The notes beneath the pieces were generated by a model. That model had not been told where the DNA came from and made no database searches. It saw nothing but the letters and a program-made list of their open reading frames with translations. A stretch of 64,000 bases of DNA from Calvatia gigantea. Its lineage: Eukaryota; Basidiomycota; Agaricomycetes; Agaricales; Lycoperdaceae. The translations under genes and the position numbers were made by a program. The DNA is taken from positions 1,364,001-1,428,000 of the forward strand of contig JACAAK010000001.1 in assembly GCA_025093985.1 (NCBI GenBank), in the 5' to 3' direction. Below are positions 11,493 through 22,299 of this stretch, in pieces (position 1 is the first letter of the stretch; every line of letters begins with the position of its first letter).

Positions 11493-14400
11493 ATGTCAGA
11501 ACTGCGTCGGTTGCATCTTAGAGTTCTCTACACCATAAACAGCTCGTCATATATTCTTGCCCGTTCACCTGGCCCAGTTCCCGTAGCATCTATCAACGAC
11601 ACGACAGAAACAGAACCCTACGGCTCTGTGTCCTTCAAGACATGTTTGGAAGCAATATGCCGCTCTAGTCCAGAACTTGTGCAAGATCGCTCCCGGGACT
11701 TTTCTGTCTACGTCCTCGACCCTCTCGAATCTAATGCAGCGCCAGCTCCGATGGACATTTCAAATCCTGCGAACGGTCGATCACAGGATGTTACCAGCAA
11801 TTCCTCCGCGGAACAAAGCCGTGGGGTAGCGGTTGGGATGGGTCTTATGTCTTGGGCATTGTCTATGGAAGGGAAAGACCCAACTATGGTGGTTGGAACT
11901 CTGGGTAAGACAGGAACAGGTCAAGATGCCATCGAGGTTATAGTTGCATTGAGAGAGGTAAGCCACCAATATGTAGCACTTTTGTACACATCCGCTCATG
12001 AATGCCTGAGACTGCTTGCATAGATCGTACCAGATTATCGAGCTCCACAGGCGCACGCGAGACGCCCCAACATTATGGTCACAACCAGGCACGGTTTTTT
12101 TTTTTAATCTGCATACTCCGCTTCAGAACTGATGTCTTCAACAACCAGATGTCGACATCAACTCCAAGTGGGCCAGCACCCCATGTACACCAAAATCATA
12201 CTTCGGAAACACTTGCAACCATTGCTTCGATACAAATGCGTACGAAAGCAAAAAACAAACCCAAGAAACCGTCGCGGACGTCATCCACCCCCATGACAGA
12301 GTCTGACAAGCTCCTGAGTGCTGATACTTACATCGGTCCAGTGAAAAAGAAAGGTCGACCAAAGGGAGGGTCTGTTATGGATATCAAAATCAAGCAAGAA
12401 GAATCAGGCCCTTCCTTGTCACAGAAGTCAAGTGGGCCGCCACCGGCTCCAGTCGCATCATTCTGCATTGGAACCTCTACAACCACAACGACTATCCAGT
12501 CCACGACAAATACGAGTTCGTCGCCCTCTCAAACAGTCCGATCTTAATGCGCTTTCGGCAACCGGTGGTCTAGATTTGGCGGCGCTAGCGGCATTGTTCT
12601 CGGCTAATCAGGCTGAAACAACCCAAAACGCATTTTTGCTCAACACGCTTAATCTCATTGACTCTCCCGTATCTCAGAATGGATCACAAAGACCCGCAAA
12701 TATGGCACTTGTTGAGGCCCTTGGGCAGCTGCTCAAAAATGCCTATGCCGCAGCACAACTCCAACCTATACCCGCAGCTGCCACTGTACCATCTACCACA
12801 CAGCCGTCCACCCAACCCACCCAGACGGCATCTTCAAGGGAGGCGGATATTGTCCTCCTCGACAAGGAAAACATTAACCCCTTAGCCTTCAAACGTTGCG
12901 CTGAACAAGATCACGAACAAAAGAAACTTATTGGCAATAAGCCGCGAGCAAGTAATACCGGCTCCCGCTTGATGACGGTTTCACAGACGGAAAGGCAGGT
13001 TCCTCAGAGCCGGGGACTTGGTGCACGTTCCATCGAGAATTCTCCTCCTAAAATTCAGTCAACAGCACCAGGTTCTCTTGGCACCACCTCAATGCTACGA
13101 AAACGAACCCTTGACGACTGCATGGAAGAGAGAGATAACAAACGTAACAAGAACCATAGAGGTAAAGGAAAGGAGAGGGAACGCTCCGATAGAGAGTCTT
13201 CACGTTTTCTTCTCAACCAGCAACAAAGTCACGTTAGTGGTCTTCGGCATTACCCCCGCATTCTTGCTTCCACATTGCCTCGTTCGGAAACTCGAACGAA
13301 TTATTATCGTACAGGAGTCGATGCCTGGACGTCGCCACCACGGCCAGTCAAGCAGGGGAATGCCATCCCTCCGTCACAGCCGTCCAGCCCTCTTGGAGGC
13401 ACTTCCCCCAATCGGCCTATTGTTATACCAGACTCACCTCAAGCACCAAGAGTGTCAGCCTCATCACCTATCAAACCAACAAATGGACACAAAAAGATAT
13501 ATGTGGTTCCATCCTGGGCACGTACCAACACTGCTACACAACCCCGACTGTCCGAGGAAGCTCTGCGAGCAGCAGAAGCAGCTGCAGAGAAGAAAAAGGA
13601 AGAAAGGCGGGCAAATAGACGGAAAACGAACGCTGCCGCCCAAGAACGATCACGCCGAAGGGGGAGGATGGTAAATTCGGAAGGCGCGAATGTGCCGAGC
13701 TCGGAACCATCAGAGCCGTCAAAATGCATGCGACCCCCTCCACAGCCAATAATTCCCAAGAGTGATTTGCCTCCCATTGTCGCTTCCAGTGATGCTGGTC
13801 CTATTTTCTTTCCGTCCCCCAACCGACGATTACAGTCACCATCACCGACGCCCAGATCCCACCTTCCTCCGCCTGTCACACCCAAGCAGCCTCCGAGGGT
13901 TGCTTCGTCGACACCTGGTACTTCCGAGCATGGTAGAGAATCCCTCTTTACCCCAATATCCATCGCTCGTCGTTCTGGGGGAACAGGTAGTCCATTATTT
14001 TCGCCAGGAATTCTCGGCTCTCCCTTGGCCCAAAAGAGACCCAGAATCCCTTCGCAAACCTCCTACCGAAGCGTTGGCAAGCATCTTGGATCTGAGTCCT
14101 CAACTACCACAGTTAAGGTCACCGGAAACAGCGAAGACAGCCCTAATAAATCCAAAAGCCCCACACATGATGAACTGGATGAGGCTCTGGATGACCTTGA
14201 CTGTCCACCAAGTTCCCTACCTATCGCTAGTTCTGATATCGAAATCGACGATACGACCACTCAAGATCTGACCGATACCGATGAAACAGAGGATAACCAA
14301 GACGACGAGGATCCACTCCCACGCAAACAGCACTGGATTGGACTGCCTCCTTCGTCTCCACCTCCACCTACAAGTCCAGGTCTCATGCCTGTCGACGATG

Positions 14401-14936
14401 ACCTTGATATCCCAGGTGGTGGTATTGACGATGAGGAGCTTCCTATTGCATCTGAAAACGATGAACCTGAGGGTGAATTCCAAGACCGCGAATTACCAGA
14501 GAACGGTTGGGCTCCCGGACCTGTTGACCCCAATGGTTTGGTAGCACCAGTACCAGACAATCCACCAGTTGACTTCAACATCGATCAGGAAACTGTAGAC
14601 GAGTTGGCATTCTTTGAACAGTTTACGGCGATTGGGAACTCGGACAGGTTGCTGGATTTACCTGAAAATCAGCAGGAAGATTCAAAACCGACTGGAAGCG
14701 ACCTTAATTCATTGTTCCCTGGCAGTTTCGACAATATGGATCTCAACGGATTCTTGGAAACCTTCAGGCCATTGATTCATCAGGACGATCCCGCCGTAGA
14801 CACGGCTGACTCGAACTCTATCTTCGACTTCTGTAATGTGGATTACATGAAGGATGCAAGTCTACTTCCCCAACCCGTTGACCATGCGAAATTGGCAGAA
14901 GACCTGCAGACCTTGTTGAGCGGTTGTCTGGTATAA
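11493..14936 (+). CDS. SPT21/Ams2-like nuclear protein without a GATA finger
   Basis: Likely exons: 11493-11957, 12024-12077, 12149-12451, 12537-14936; about 1070 aa. The intron 2 and intron 3 boundaries are tentative. The N-terminus (about residues 1-155) has the SPT21/Ams2 pattern: LRVLYTINSSSYILARSPGPVPV, then LEAICRSSPELVQ, DFSVYVLDPLES and GLMSWAL. Relatives in yeasts regulate histone gene transcription and silencing. Next come an AT-hook-like KKKGRPKGG, a KEN motif (12864-12872), a conserved VPSWARTNTATQPRLS block with a basic coiled stretch, and long Pro/Ser and acidic regions. I see no CxxC pair that could form the GATA zinc finger of S. pombe Ams2. The role is inferred from the N-terminal domain only. 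Confidence 0.7.
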
Positions 14937-15704
14937 TGTTTATTTCCCTTGGCTTTTGTTCCTCGCCCTTGCTATGTCGCACGCCGGCTTTGATCATACT
15001 TTACGCGGCTTGACGGACCAACTCCCCCAAACTCACCATCTACCTGTCAATGTTTTGTCCCTACCTCACTGTATCATTATATCCATACCCCCATATCCAC
15101 TTTCGCATGGATTTTCAGTTCATTTGCACGTCCGTAAATAGTTTTGTCGCATTTGTGTTCCAGTGCATGTACAGGTGTATGTACGCGCTAGAGTTGTCTA
15201 AATATTTTGATATTTCATTCCTCATTTGATGAACTCCTTTGAGGAAAAAAGGTCTCATGACTGGCGCTCGTGGGGGATGCCGGCACTATCATTAAGAGAT
15301 ATCAAAGTGGCTGTGAGGACCACTCACAACTACCCTCCCAACACTCACCAACCAAACCTGAAGCACAAATCAATGGGGTTTCCAACCTCCCCCCGCGCTG
15401 TTCGATGCCATGGTGTTGTTGAATGGCGTTTCCATAAACACAGCAACATGGGAGCGCTTGGGTCACGGTCAACCGGTGTCCGAAACGCCACCCCAGCAGT
15501 CCTAGACCCCTCTGGTATATATACTAGGCGAATGTAGTTGTGGTCCACTAGGATTGTATCCCCCTGTTCATTTACTAGACGCTGGTTCGTCTATCTTCGG
15601 CCTGGAGCCATCTCTGCTACTGCACGACTACACCGTTGTTTCTACGATATCTAAGCCCGGCCCGCGTCCAACCGATCTGACTGTTTAACTGAAGATTTCA
15701 AGAG
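14937..15704. other. Intergenic region before the carbonic anhydrase gene
   Basis: About 770 bases with the 3' region of the SPT21-like gene and the promoter of the carbonic anhydrase gene, including a TATA stretch. No other gene was recognised. Confidence 0.5.
15516..15523 (+). promoter_or_regulatory. TATA box upstream of carbonic anhydrase
   Basis: TATATATA about 180 nt before the ATG of the carbonic anhydrase gene. The position fits a core promoter with a leader of about 150 nt. Confidence 0.45.
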
Positions 15705-17078
15705 ATGATAACTACGAAACTCTTTATTGCTCTCCTTTCCGCGTCGACTATCTATGCCGCTCCTCAGGTCATGCCCAGAGCTGCTCCGAGTAGTACCAAA
15801 CCTACGACGACCTCTCCGCCTACAAGTTCGGCGACAACGAGCTCTACGGCGTCCGCTGCTCCCTCACCCCCACCATCCTCCAATACTACCCAACCAGCGT
15901 ATACGGACATGAAGGCATTATTTGATGGAAACGCGAAGTTTCGGTCCAGTATTAAAGCAACTGCAGGAAACTTTTCATCTAAGGGTGAGGAAAAACTTTA
16001 ATTGACCGGTAGTAGCGGAAATAAATGTGTTTCGTAGCACCATCATTCATGTTTCTTGGTTGCTCAGATAATAGGTATGGTGGTACCCGTCTTACCCGCG
16101 ACTCAAATATTGATGATCCCTCCAGGATCAGTGCCGGTGGTATCTTTAACGCCCCTCCCGGATCTATTGTGTCACAAAACAATATGGCCAACCAATATTC
16201 CGAAAAAGACCTTGCAACGTGAGCCGAGCCAATAGTAGCTCAGAAATACGCTGACATTCTCCCAGTGATGCTGCATTAACGTATGCCGTCCAGGACCTCA
16301 AAGTCCAGCATGTCATTGTCCTTGGACATTACGGCTGTAAAGGTGTCGAGACTGCTATCACTTCTGCACAGAAGCAAACAACCTCAATGCAGAAATGGGT
16401 CAAGCCAATTATCGACATCTTCTCGCACTCAAAAAGGTCGGTTATTGGGAACTGCGAGCGGTTTGTTTGTCCTGATGGTCATGTTGTTTGCACAGAAAAG
16501 AAATCAAGATCCTGCGGGACCTGAGAAAACCCCAGCGGGATAAGAAAAAGATGATCACAATCAGCCCTAAGGCCGATAATCGTGAGTCCTAAAACGGGTG
16601 CATCGGGAGTCGGGACGGATGCTGAATCACATATTTCAAGCTGGCTTCAAGGCCCTCGTTGAGGAGAATGTCAAGCAAAGCGTGGATAGGATCAAGAAGC
16701 ATGGCGTTTTGTCGACTGTAAGTCCTGTTTACATGGATATATACCCCGCATCCCTAAGCAATACCACAGGCATATAAGAAGAAGGCTTTCAAGAAGAACA
16801 AACAGCAAGAAATCGAGATCTATGTCCATGGCTTCGTCTATGACGAAACGAGTGGTGAAGTGAAAGACCTTCGCGTGTCCTTCGGTCCCCCTGGAAAGAA
16901 GATACCGGACGTGCCATTTTCAGCCGTCGATGTTGCGAAGAATTGGAGTGGGCCAAAGTGGCTGCCCGGAATCCACAAGGGAAAGGACGTGAAGACAGTC
17001 ACAACGTTGGTGACTGCCACTGCCTCCAGTCCGACTTCCACCTCGTCATCTGTCACGCCCACACAGTCTAAGAAATAG
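15705..17078 (+). CDS. Secreted beta-class carbonic anhydrase
   Basis: Exons: 15705-15984, 16038-16074, 16126-16218, 16266-16436, 16496-16581, 16641-16717, 16770-17078; 350 aa. The enzyme hydrates CO2 to bicarbonate using zinc. A signal peptide (about 1-19) is followed by a Thr/Ser/Pro-rich linker (about 25-65), so the product is probably secreted or in the wall. Zinc ligands are Cys102 in GCSDNR, with the Asp-Arg pair after it, and His158 and Cys161 in LGHYGCKG. IFNAPPGSIVSQNN and ANQY are the usual helix segments. The family core is about 200 residues; here the linker, an inserted Lys-rich segment (DLRKPQRDKKK) and a Ser/Thr tail ending QSKK make it longer. All three metal ligands are present, so it should be active. 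Confidence 0.9.
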
Positions 17079-18378
17079 ACTAATAACGTAGGAACCACAT
17101 CGAAAGAGTTGCACTAGATTAGGCAGTAACCAATTTCGGGGTGAATACAACTCGGCCGCTAATCCAGAGACCTTTGAAAGATTGTCAGTGTTTGGCCGAT
17201 AACTAGCCTACTGCCCTATCGTTCTTCCAGCTGTGTTCCTCCAGGAGATGTGTCGCAAGTTCCACAACCCAAAAGTGAACTCCTCCACTTTTCTGTATAC
17301 CGGCTTCTAACCGGCCCGGTTCATAAGTTTTGCTTCTTGTCCCATGGAAAAGTCGGCCTACCCTCCCCGTGTGGGGCGGTAATTGAAGGAATGCGGGCAC
17401 TGTAGAACCACGCTCAGGGAAGCAAAACACTTTCGTGAACTCAGCACAAGTACGAACCGAAGGGAACGGAGATGGTCCCAACTTTTCGAGATATCTTGGG
17501 ACAGTGGTGCTCACTGTATTGGCTGGACTTTATATGTCAATGGCCTAAGATGGCATTCCGTCTGTTGGTCAGGAGGTCAATAATAATGACAGGAAATGTA
17601 ATACACCCACCAGAGATATCCGGGCACCTCATAAGCCAAACTCTGGTACTAAAAGTCTGCCGTCCCCCATACTTTCCTTGCAATCGCCGGCGCCCACCAG
17701 CATTTATATGCACACAACATCGGACCTTACGCACCCCTTGGTTTCATTGCAGTCGTTCAATATTTGATCCAGATCCGTGATACGGGATCAAGGTGCGGTA
17801 TTTTTGGGGGGGGCGTCAGGGCACCCAAAGTCGACAGGTCGTGTGTCATTGGTCTGGTGTGGATAAACACAGGCTTCAATTATACAAGATGCACGCATGG
17901 TGCATCAAACATTCGATGACAGTCTCCATCTGGATCCTGTCAAAGTTGAGCTTTGGACGTTGAACCCCTGCTAGGCACTGTCGACTCTACTTACGATGAA
18001 AGATGCAGCCGATGATAGTTTGAAGCGCTTGACACTGGCTATGGATTGAGAGTGTGGGAGCAAGTCGAGGATTAATCGATTAAGCACGGAGGTATGGTAT
18101 TTTCTCACTTGCCCGGGGATTCCCAGCACATCCTGAACCAGTTTTGAGCTTCTTATCGGCTCTGAACTATTTACTCCAGGCGGTAATCGGACGGAGTGGT
18201 TCCGATTGAAGCACATGGGACTTGACACCATTGACGCTTTATCACCTTGGCGGTTTAATACATAGGTGACCTCCTGGTTTCACATATCCCGTAAGTGCTC
18301 CCCCACCTCCACTTCTCCACTCTTACCCTCGCCCCGCCTCTTGGTGTCGACACCTATCACAAAATCATAGCTGCAACG
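17079..18378. other. Intergenic gap of 1.3 kb
   Basis: Contains only short unrecognised open frames on both strands and a G run near 17806-17814. The right end holds the promoter and leader of the nucleoside transporter. No RNA gene or repeat was recognised. Confidence 0.5.
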
Positions 18379-20758
18379 ATGCCAGATCCAGGCGCGGTAA
18401 TCGCAGATTCTCAGGGGAAGGGGGAGCTTGTGAACCGGAGCCGTTCTTCTTTGTCGTCAGATAAGAAGGAGAAGGACCCCGAAAGCCAACTCAACAGCAA
18501 ATTCGATAGCGACGAGGGAGAGAACACCCACTCTTTCTATCGCAAATACAGGCCATATGTTTTGGCGAGTTTCGCAGTAGTAATTTTGGGTTGGTGGATA
18601 AGTGCAACTGTTTTACCTGCTTCTCGAAAACGATGGTGCGTTTCTCGTTCCCTGTTTTTCTCATCAGAGGGAGTGCTCAAGTCGACTAGGATTGTACAAA
18701 CACTGTTTGCTTGGGGGTTCATTGCGTACGCGCAACACTTTCCTCGTCGCATTAACCCTTAACATTTTGTCAGGATCATTGCATTCCGCTTCATTCCCAA
18801 TTCTGTGGTTGCAAAACCCGTGAGCGCGGTTTGGGAACCTATGATCCAGCGTCCGTTCTACAAACTTTCGTACCGGGCACGCCTCGGCCTTGGGTGGCTT
18901 TGTTTGCTCGGTATCGTCTTCGGCTCTGCTTTCGGTTTCCCTCTCCAGGCGGTAAATGGATGCCGCAGGAATCAGCTTTCTTCTTGCTGACCACCATTTC
19001 ATAGAATACTACGTATGGTGATCGTGCAATCTCAGTTCTTGGCCTCTTCATCTTCCAATGTGGTTTCTACATCACCTCTATCGACCGGAGCCACATCCCC
19101 TGGTTTGTCGGATCCCTCTGATGACCGATCACTCACCAATCTACTAAAGGCCTACTGTCGTCGTTGGCCTTTTCCTGCAACAGGCCATCGCACTCTTCGT
19201 TCTGAAGACCGATGCCGGCTTTTCCATCTTCCGATGGATTGCTACTCTCGCTGCTGATTTCTTGCAACAAGCCAATGCCGGATCTGGTTTCTTCTTCGAT
19301 CCTGAAGTCACCTCCAAGCACTGGTTCTTTGTCAATACGGTAAGTAAACTCCTCTAGAGGACTCGCAAGCTTGTCTCACCAAGGTTCCAAAAGCTCGGTT
19401 CTATCATCTTCTTCGTCGCCTTCGTCCAGATGATGTACTATCTGGGTGTTATGCAATGGATCATCAGGCATTTGTAAGTCTATTTTGTTCCGGTTTTAAA
19501 AAAATGAATCTAAGTCATTTTTAGTGCCTGGTTTTTCTTTAAGCTCATGGGCGTCTCTGGCGCTGAAGCTGTTGTCGCTGCAGCCTCTCCTTGGATTGGG
19601 CAAGGTCAGAAAACAACCGGGATCCAGACACCTTTGTTAACCGCCGCATATAGGAGAGTCTGCTTGTCTCGTCAGACCTTATGTTGATCGTATGCTTCAT
19701 GCCACTAAGATTTTTCCCTAAATCACTAATTTTCCATTAGTCATGACCACTTCTGAACTTCGTTCGTGGCACTTGTTTGCTAATATTGAACAATTCACTA
19801 AAGTCAGGGGGCCAGACTTGACAATGACTTCCGGATTTTCGACAATTGCTGGCTCCGTGCTTACTGCGTATATCGGCCTTGGTGTTCCTCCGGAAAATTT
19901 GGTCACGTCTTCGGTCATGAGCATCCCCGCTTCGATGGCGATTAGTAAAATCCGTTATCCTGAACTCGAGGAGCCTGTTACTCGCGGTCGTGTCACTGTT
20001 GATCGTGGAGAGGAGAAAGGCAAACAGCCCGTCTGTGTCACACCTTCATTCCCCAGCTACGCTGCTGATTTTTCTGAAGGCAAACGCTCTTCATGCATTC
20101 AGCCAAGGCGCTGTTTTTGGTCTCATCGTCGCTGGTCAAATCTTGTAAGTCCGCTCTCCCGCCAGAAGGAAGAAAAACTGAAGCAATTATAAGGACAAAT
20201 GTGTTGACTGTTTTGTCTCTTGTTGCAGCGTCAGTAAAGACTTCTCTTGAATTACTTTTATACTAAGACAGAATTCTCTAGGGCCAACGGCCTCTTGACT
20301 TGGATTGGACGAGGGTTTGGTATTCACCACCTTACACTGGAACTCATCATTGGTTATATCTTCTACCCCGTCACTTTCTTGCTCGGTGTCCCTCGGGCTG
20401 AAATTTTGCGCGTCTCTCAACTTTTTGCCACAAAACTCATCGCCAACGAGTTTGCCGCGTACCTGAACCTACAGGCTATTACTAAAAGTGTCGCTCCATT
20501 GAGCCCTCGTGCATATACAATCGCTTCGTATGGCCTTTGTGGTTTCGCCAACCTCGGATCTCTTGGTATCCAAATTGGTGTGCTTGGTGCCCTTGCGCCA
20601 TCCCGTGGTAAAGTTATTGCCCGGATTGCGCTCTCAGCCATGATCTGTGGTTTCCTATCGACCCTCCAAACTGCTGGTATTGTGTACGTGGCTACCATTT
20701 TCACTTATATAAAAGCCTTTCAAATACTGACGTGACACTTAGCGGGATGCTCGTCTGA
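18379..20758 (+). CDS. Concentrative nucleoside transporter (CNT/NupC family)
   Basis: Fourteen exons: 18379-18635, 18690-18725, 18774-18951, 19005-19102, 19150-19339, 19394-19473, 19525-19604, 19654-19689, 19741-19761, 19816-20030, 20080-20144, 20194-20229, 20282-20683, 20743-20758; 569 aa. The protein is a cation-coupled nucleoside importer of the plasma membrane. After a charged cytosolic N-terminus (about 60 residues) it has many membrane helices. Family signatures are [15 protein letters not shown], the substrate-site loop [13 protein letters not shown] with PASMAISK after it, [11 protein letters not shown], and [14 protein letters not shown] near the end (the conserved NEF motif). Thirteen introns, two flanking exons of 21 and 36 nt, all keep phase. 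Specificity for purines or pyrimidines cannot be read from this. Confidence 0.92.
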
Positions 20759-21107
20759 GTGGAAAGAATAATACCCGATATTGAGTTTACATTTTGTGCT
20801 AATGGAGCTTGCATGTAATGATAGTTCACTCAATATTTTTTTTTTTCGCTTGAGAATGTGGCGTCAAGTCTGGGAAAGGAGACACGCGGGCCTCCGCTTA
20901 ATTTTATGGTGCTTAATTGCCGAGACGGGTTCATCATATGTAACACGATTGTGCTGGTAGTTTGGATCATACTTTGCCATGAGTACCTTTAAGTGTAAGA
21001 ACACAGGACTCAGTTGATAAGTTCGCACGGGGTCCTGTGGCAGGTCACCGCAAGTTACGTCCTCCCCCAACCGCTCGGCCCGTTCTTGTCAAGTTCTCCT
21101 TACCCTC
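20759..21107. other. Intergenic region before DSC3
   Basis: About 350 bases with a T run near 20837-20847. It holds the 3' end of the transporter gene and the DSC3 promoter. Nothing else is visible. Confidence 0.45.
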
Positions 21108-22236
21108 ATGGCATCTTATCCACTCAGTGAGAAAGCGAAGGGAAAACAGCGCGCCCTAGAACCCTTAAACAGTGCCAATGGCGCCAGCTCATCCTTGCAC
21201 TCAACATCGACCCCTCCAGAGCAGTCATCGCGCGATCTGGTCGTCCGATTCACAGAGGGTTCGCCTGATCTGACGGTTACTGTGGAGAAGCAAGACACTG
21301 TAAGGGATATCAAACGCAAGGTATGTCTCTTTTGTCTGCAGATAAATGCAACATACTCAATGCCACGTCGGGTCAGATTCGTGAGGCTCGAATTGAGCTT
21401 AAGGATAGACGATTGCGACTTATTCATTCCGGGCGACTACTAACGGATGGAACACTCTTGCATGCATGGCTTGTGTCGTTAGAGGAGAGGCAACAACGAG
21501 CGAATATGCATAGTACCGAAAACCTAGGGAAGGCTCCGACTACTTGGATACATTGTTCTGTTGGGCCGAAGGCAGAGAAGTCGGAGACAAGTGAAGATGA
21601 AAAGGAGCCAGTGAGTATCCGGACCTGTTTGCTGATGCAGAATCCTTATGGTGGTAGGCGACGCAACTTAGACCAGTCCGAGGATTCGACAGACTAGCCG
21701 TAGCCGGATTTTCGGAAGCGGATATCGCGAGCATGCGACGGCAGTTTCATAACCAATCAAGCTCCAACTACCTGGATATGGAATTTGAGACGGAGGAAGA
21801 ATGTAGGTCGTGGCATACTTATGCATTCACTCATGCCCCATGGACTAATCATAATTTCAAGATGATGAGCACTTCCGAGCATTGGAAGAACAATGGATAG
21901 ATTCGATAGACAACGCCGGAACCGCTGTCCTTTCCCAGTCATCTTCATCCGCTAGTTCCGCCGTGCTCCAGGGAACCATCATTGGCTTTTTCTTCCCTAT
22001 CATCCCGTTCTTCTTCATGAAGAATGTGAAACCCGCTGTGTTCTGGGACGATGGAAGTGAAACCGACTCAACGGTCAATGTTGTCTTCTCGTGAGTACGG
22101 AACCGACTGGCATGTCATCTGACAGACTCTTAATTTATTCTCAACCCCTAGGCGTCGCATGCAGATGGGTTTGGTGTTCGGTTTCCTCGCTAATGTGTTA
22201 TTTGGCATGTGGCGGCTCTTACTGGATACAGAGTGA
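21108..22236 (+). CDS. DSC3: Dsc3-like subunit of the Golgi DSC ubiquitin ligase
   Basis: Exons: 21108-21320, 21377-21610, 21658-21802, 21862-22090, 22152-22236; 301 aa. The Dsc complex is a Golgi/endosome E3 ligase that in fission yeast and Aspergillus cleaves SREBP and in yeast sorts membrane proteins for degradation. The N-terminus has a ubiquitin-like fold: LVVRFTEGSPDLTVTV, a central helix, then RLRLIHSGRLLTDGTLL. A linker leads to the conserved block RGFDRLAVAGFSEADIASMR. Two C-terminal membrane helices follow (GTIIGFFFPIIPFFFM and the last 20 residues, GFLANVLFGMW). This order of ubiquitin-like domain, FSEADI block and paired helices is typical of Dsc3. The gene ends 63 bases from the convergent EgtB-like gene. 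Confidence 0.85.
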
Positions 22237-22299
22237 CATGAGTTCCAATATATTGAGTCCGATTGAGAGGAATGATTTGACATAGGATACACTGATCAT

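Noticed and set aside
13439..13963. Minus-strand open frame inside the SPT21-like gene
   Set aside because: It is the antisense of a low-complexity coding region.
11493..14936. A GATA-type transcription factor, as in S. pombe Ams2
   Set aside because: No pair of CxxC motifs with the needed spacing is present anywhere in the translated exons.
12432..14936. An independent 834-codon gene starting at 12432
   Set aside because: The frame from 12432 to about 12536 has unrelated composition. The conserved N-terminal domain lies in upstream exons that join it.
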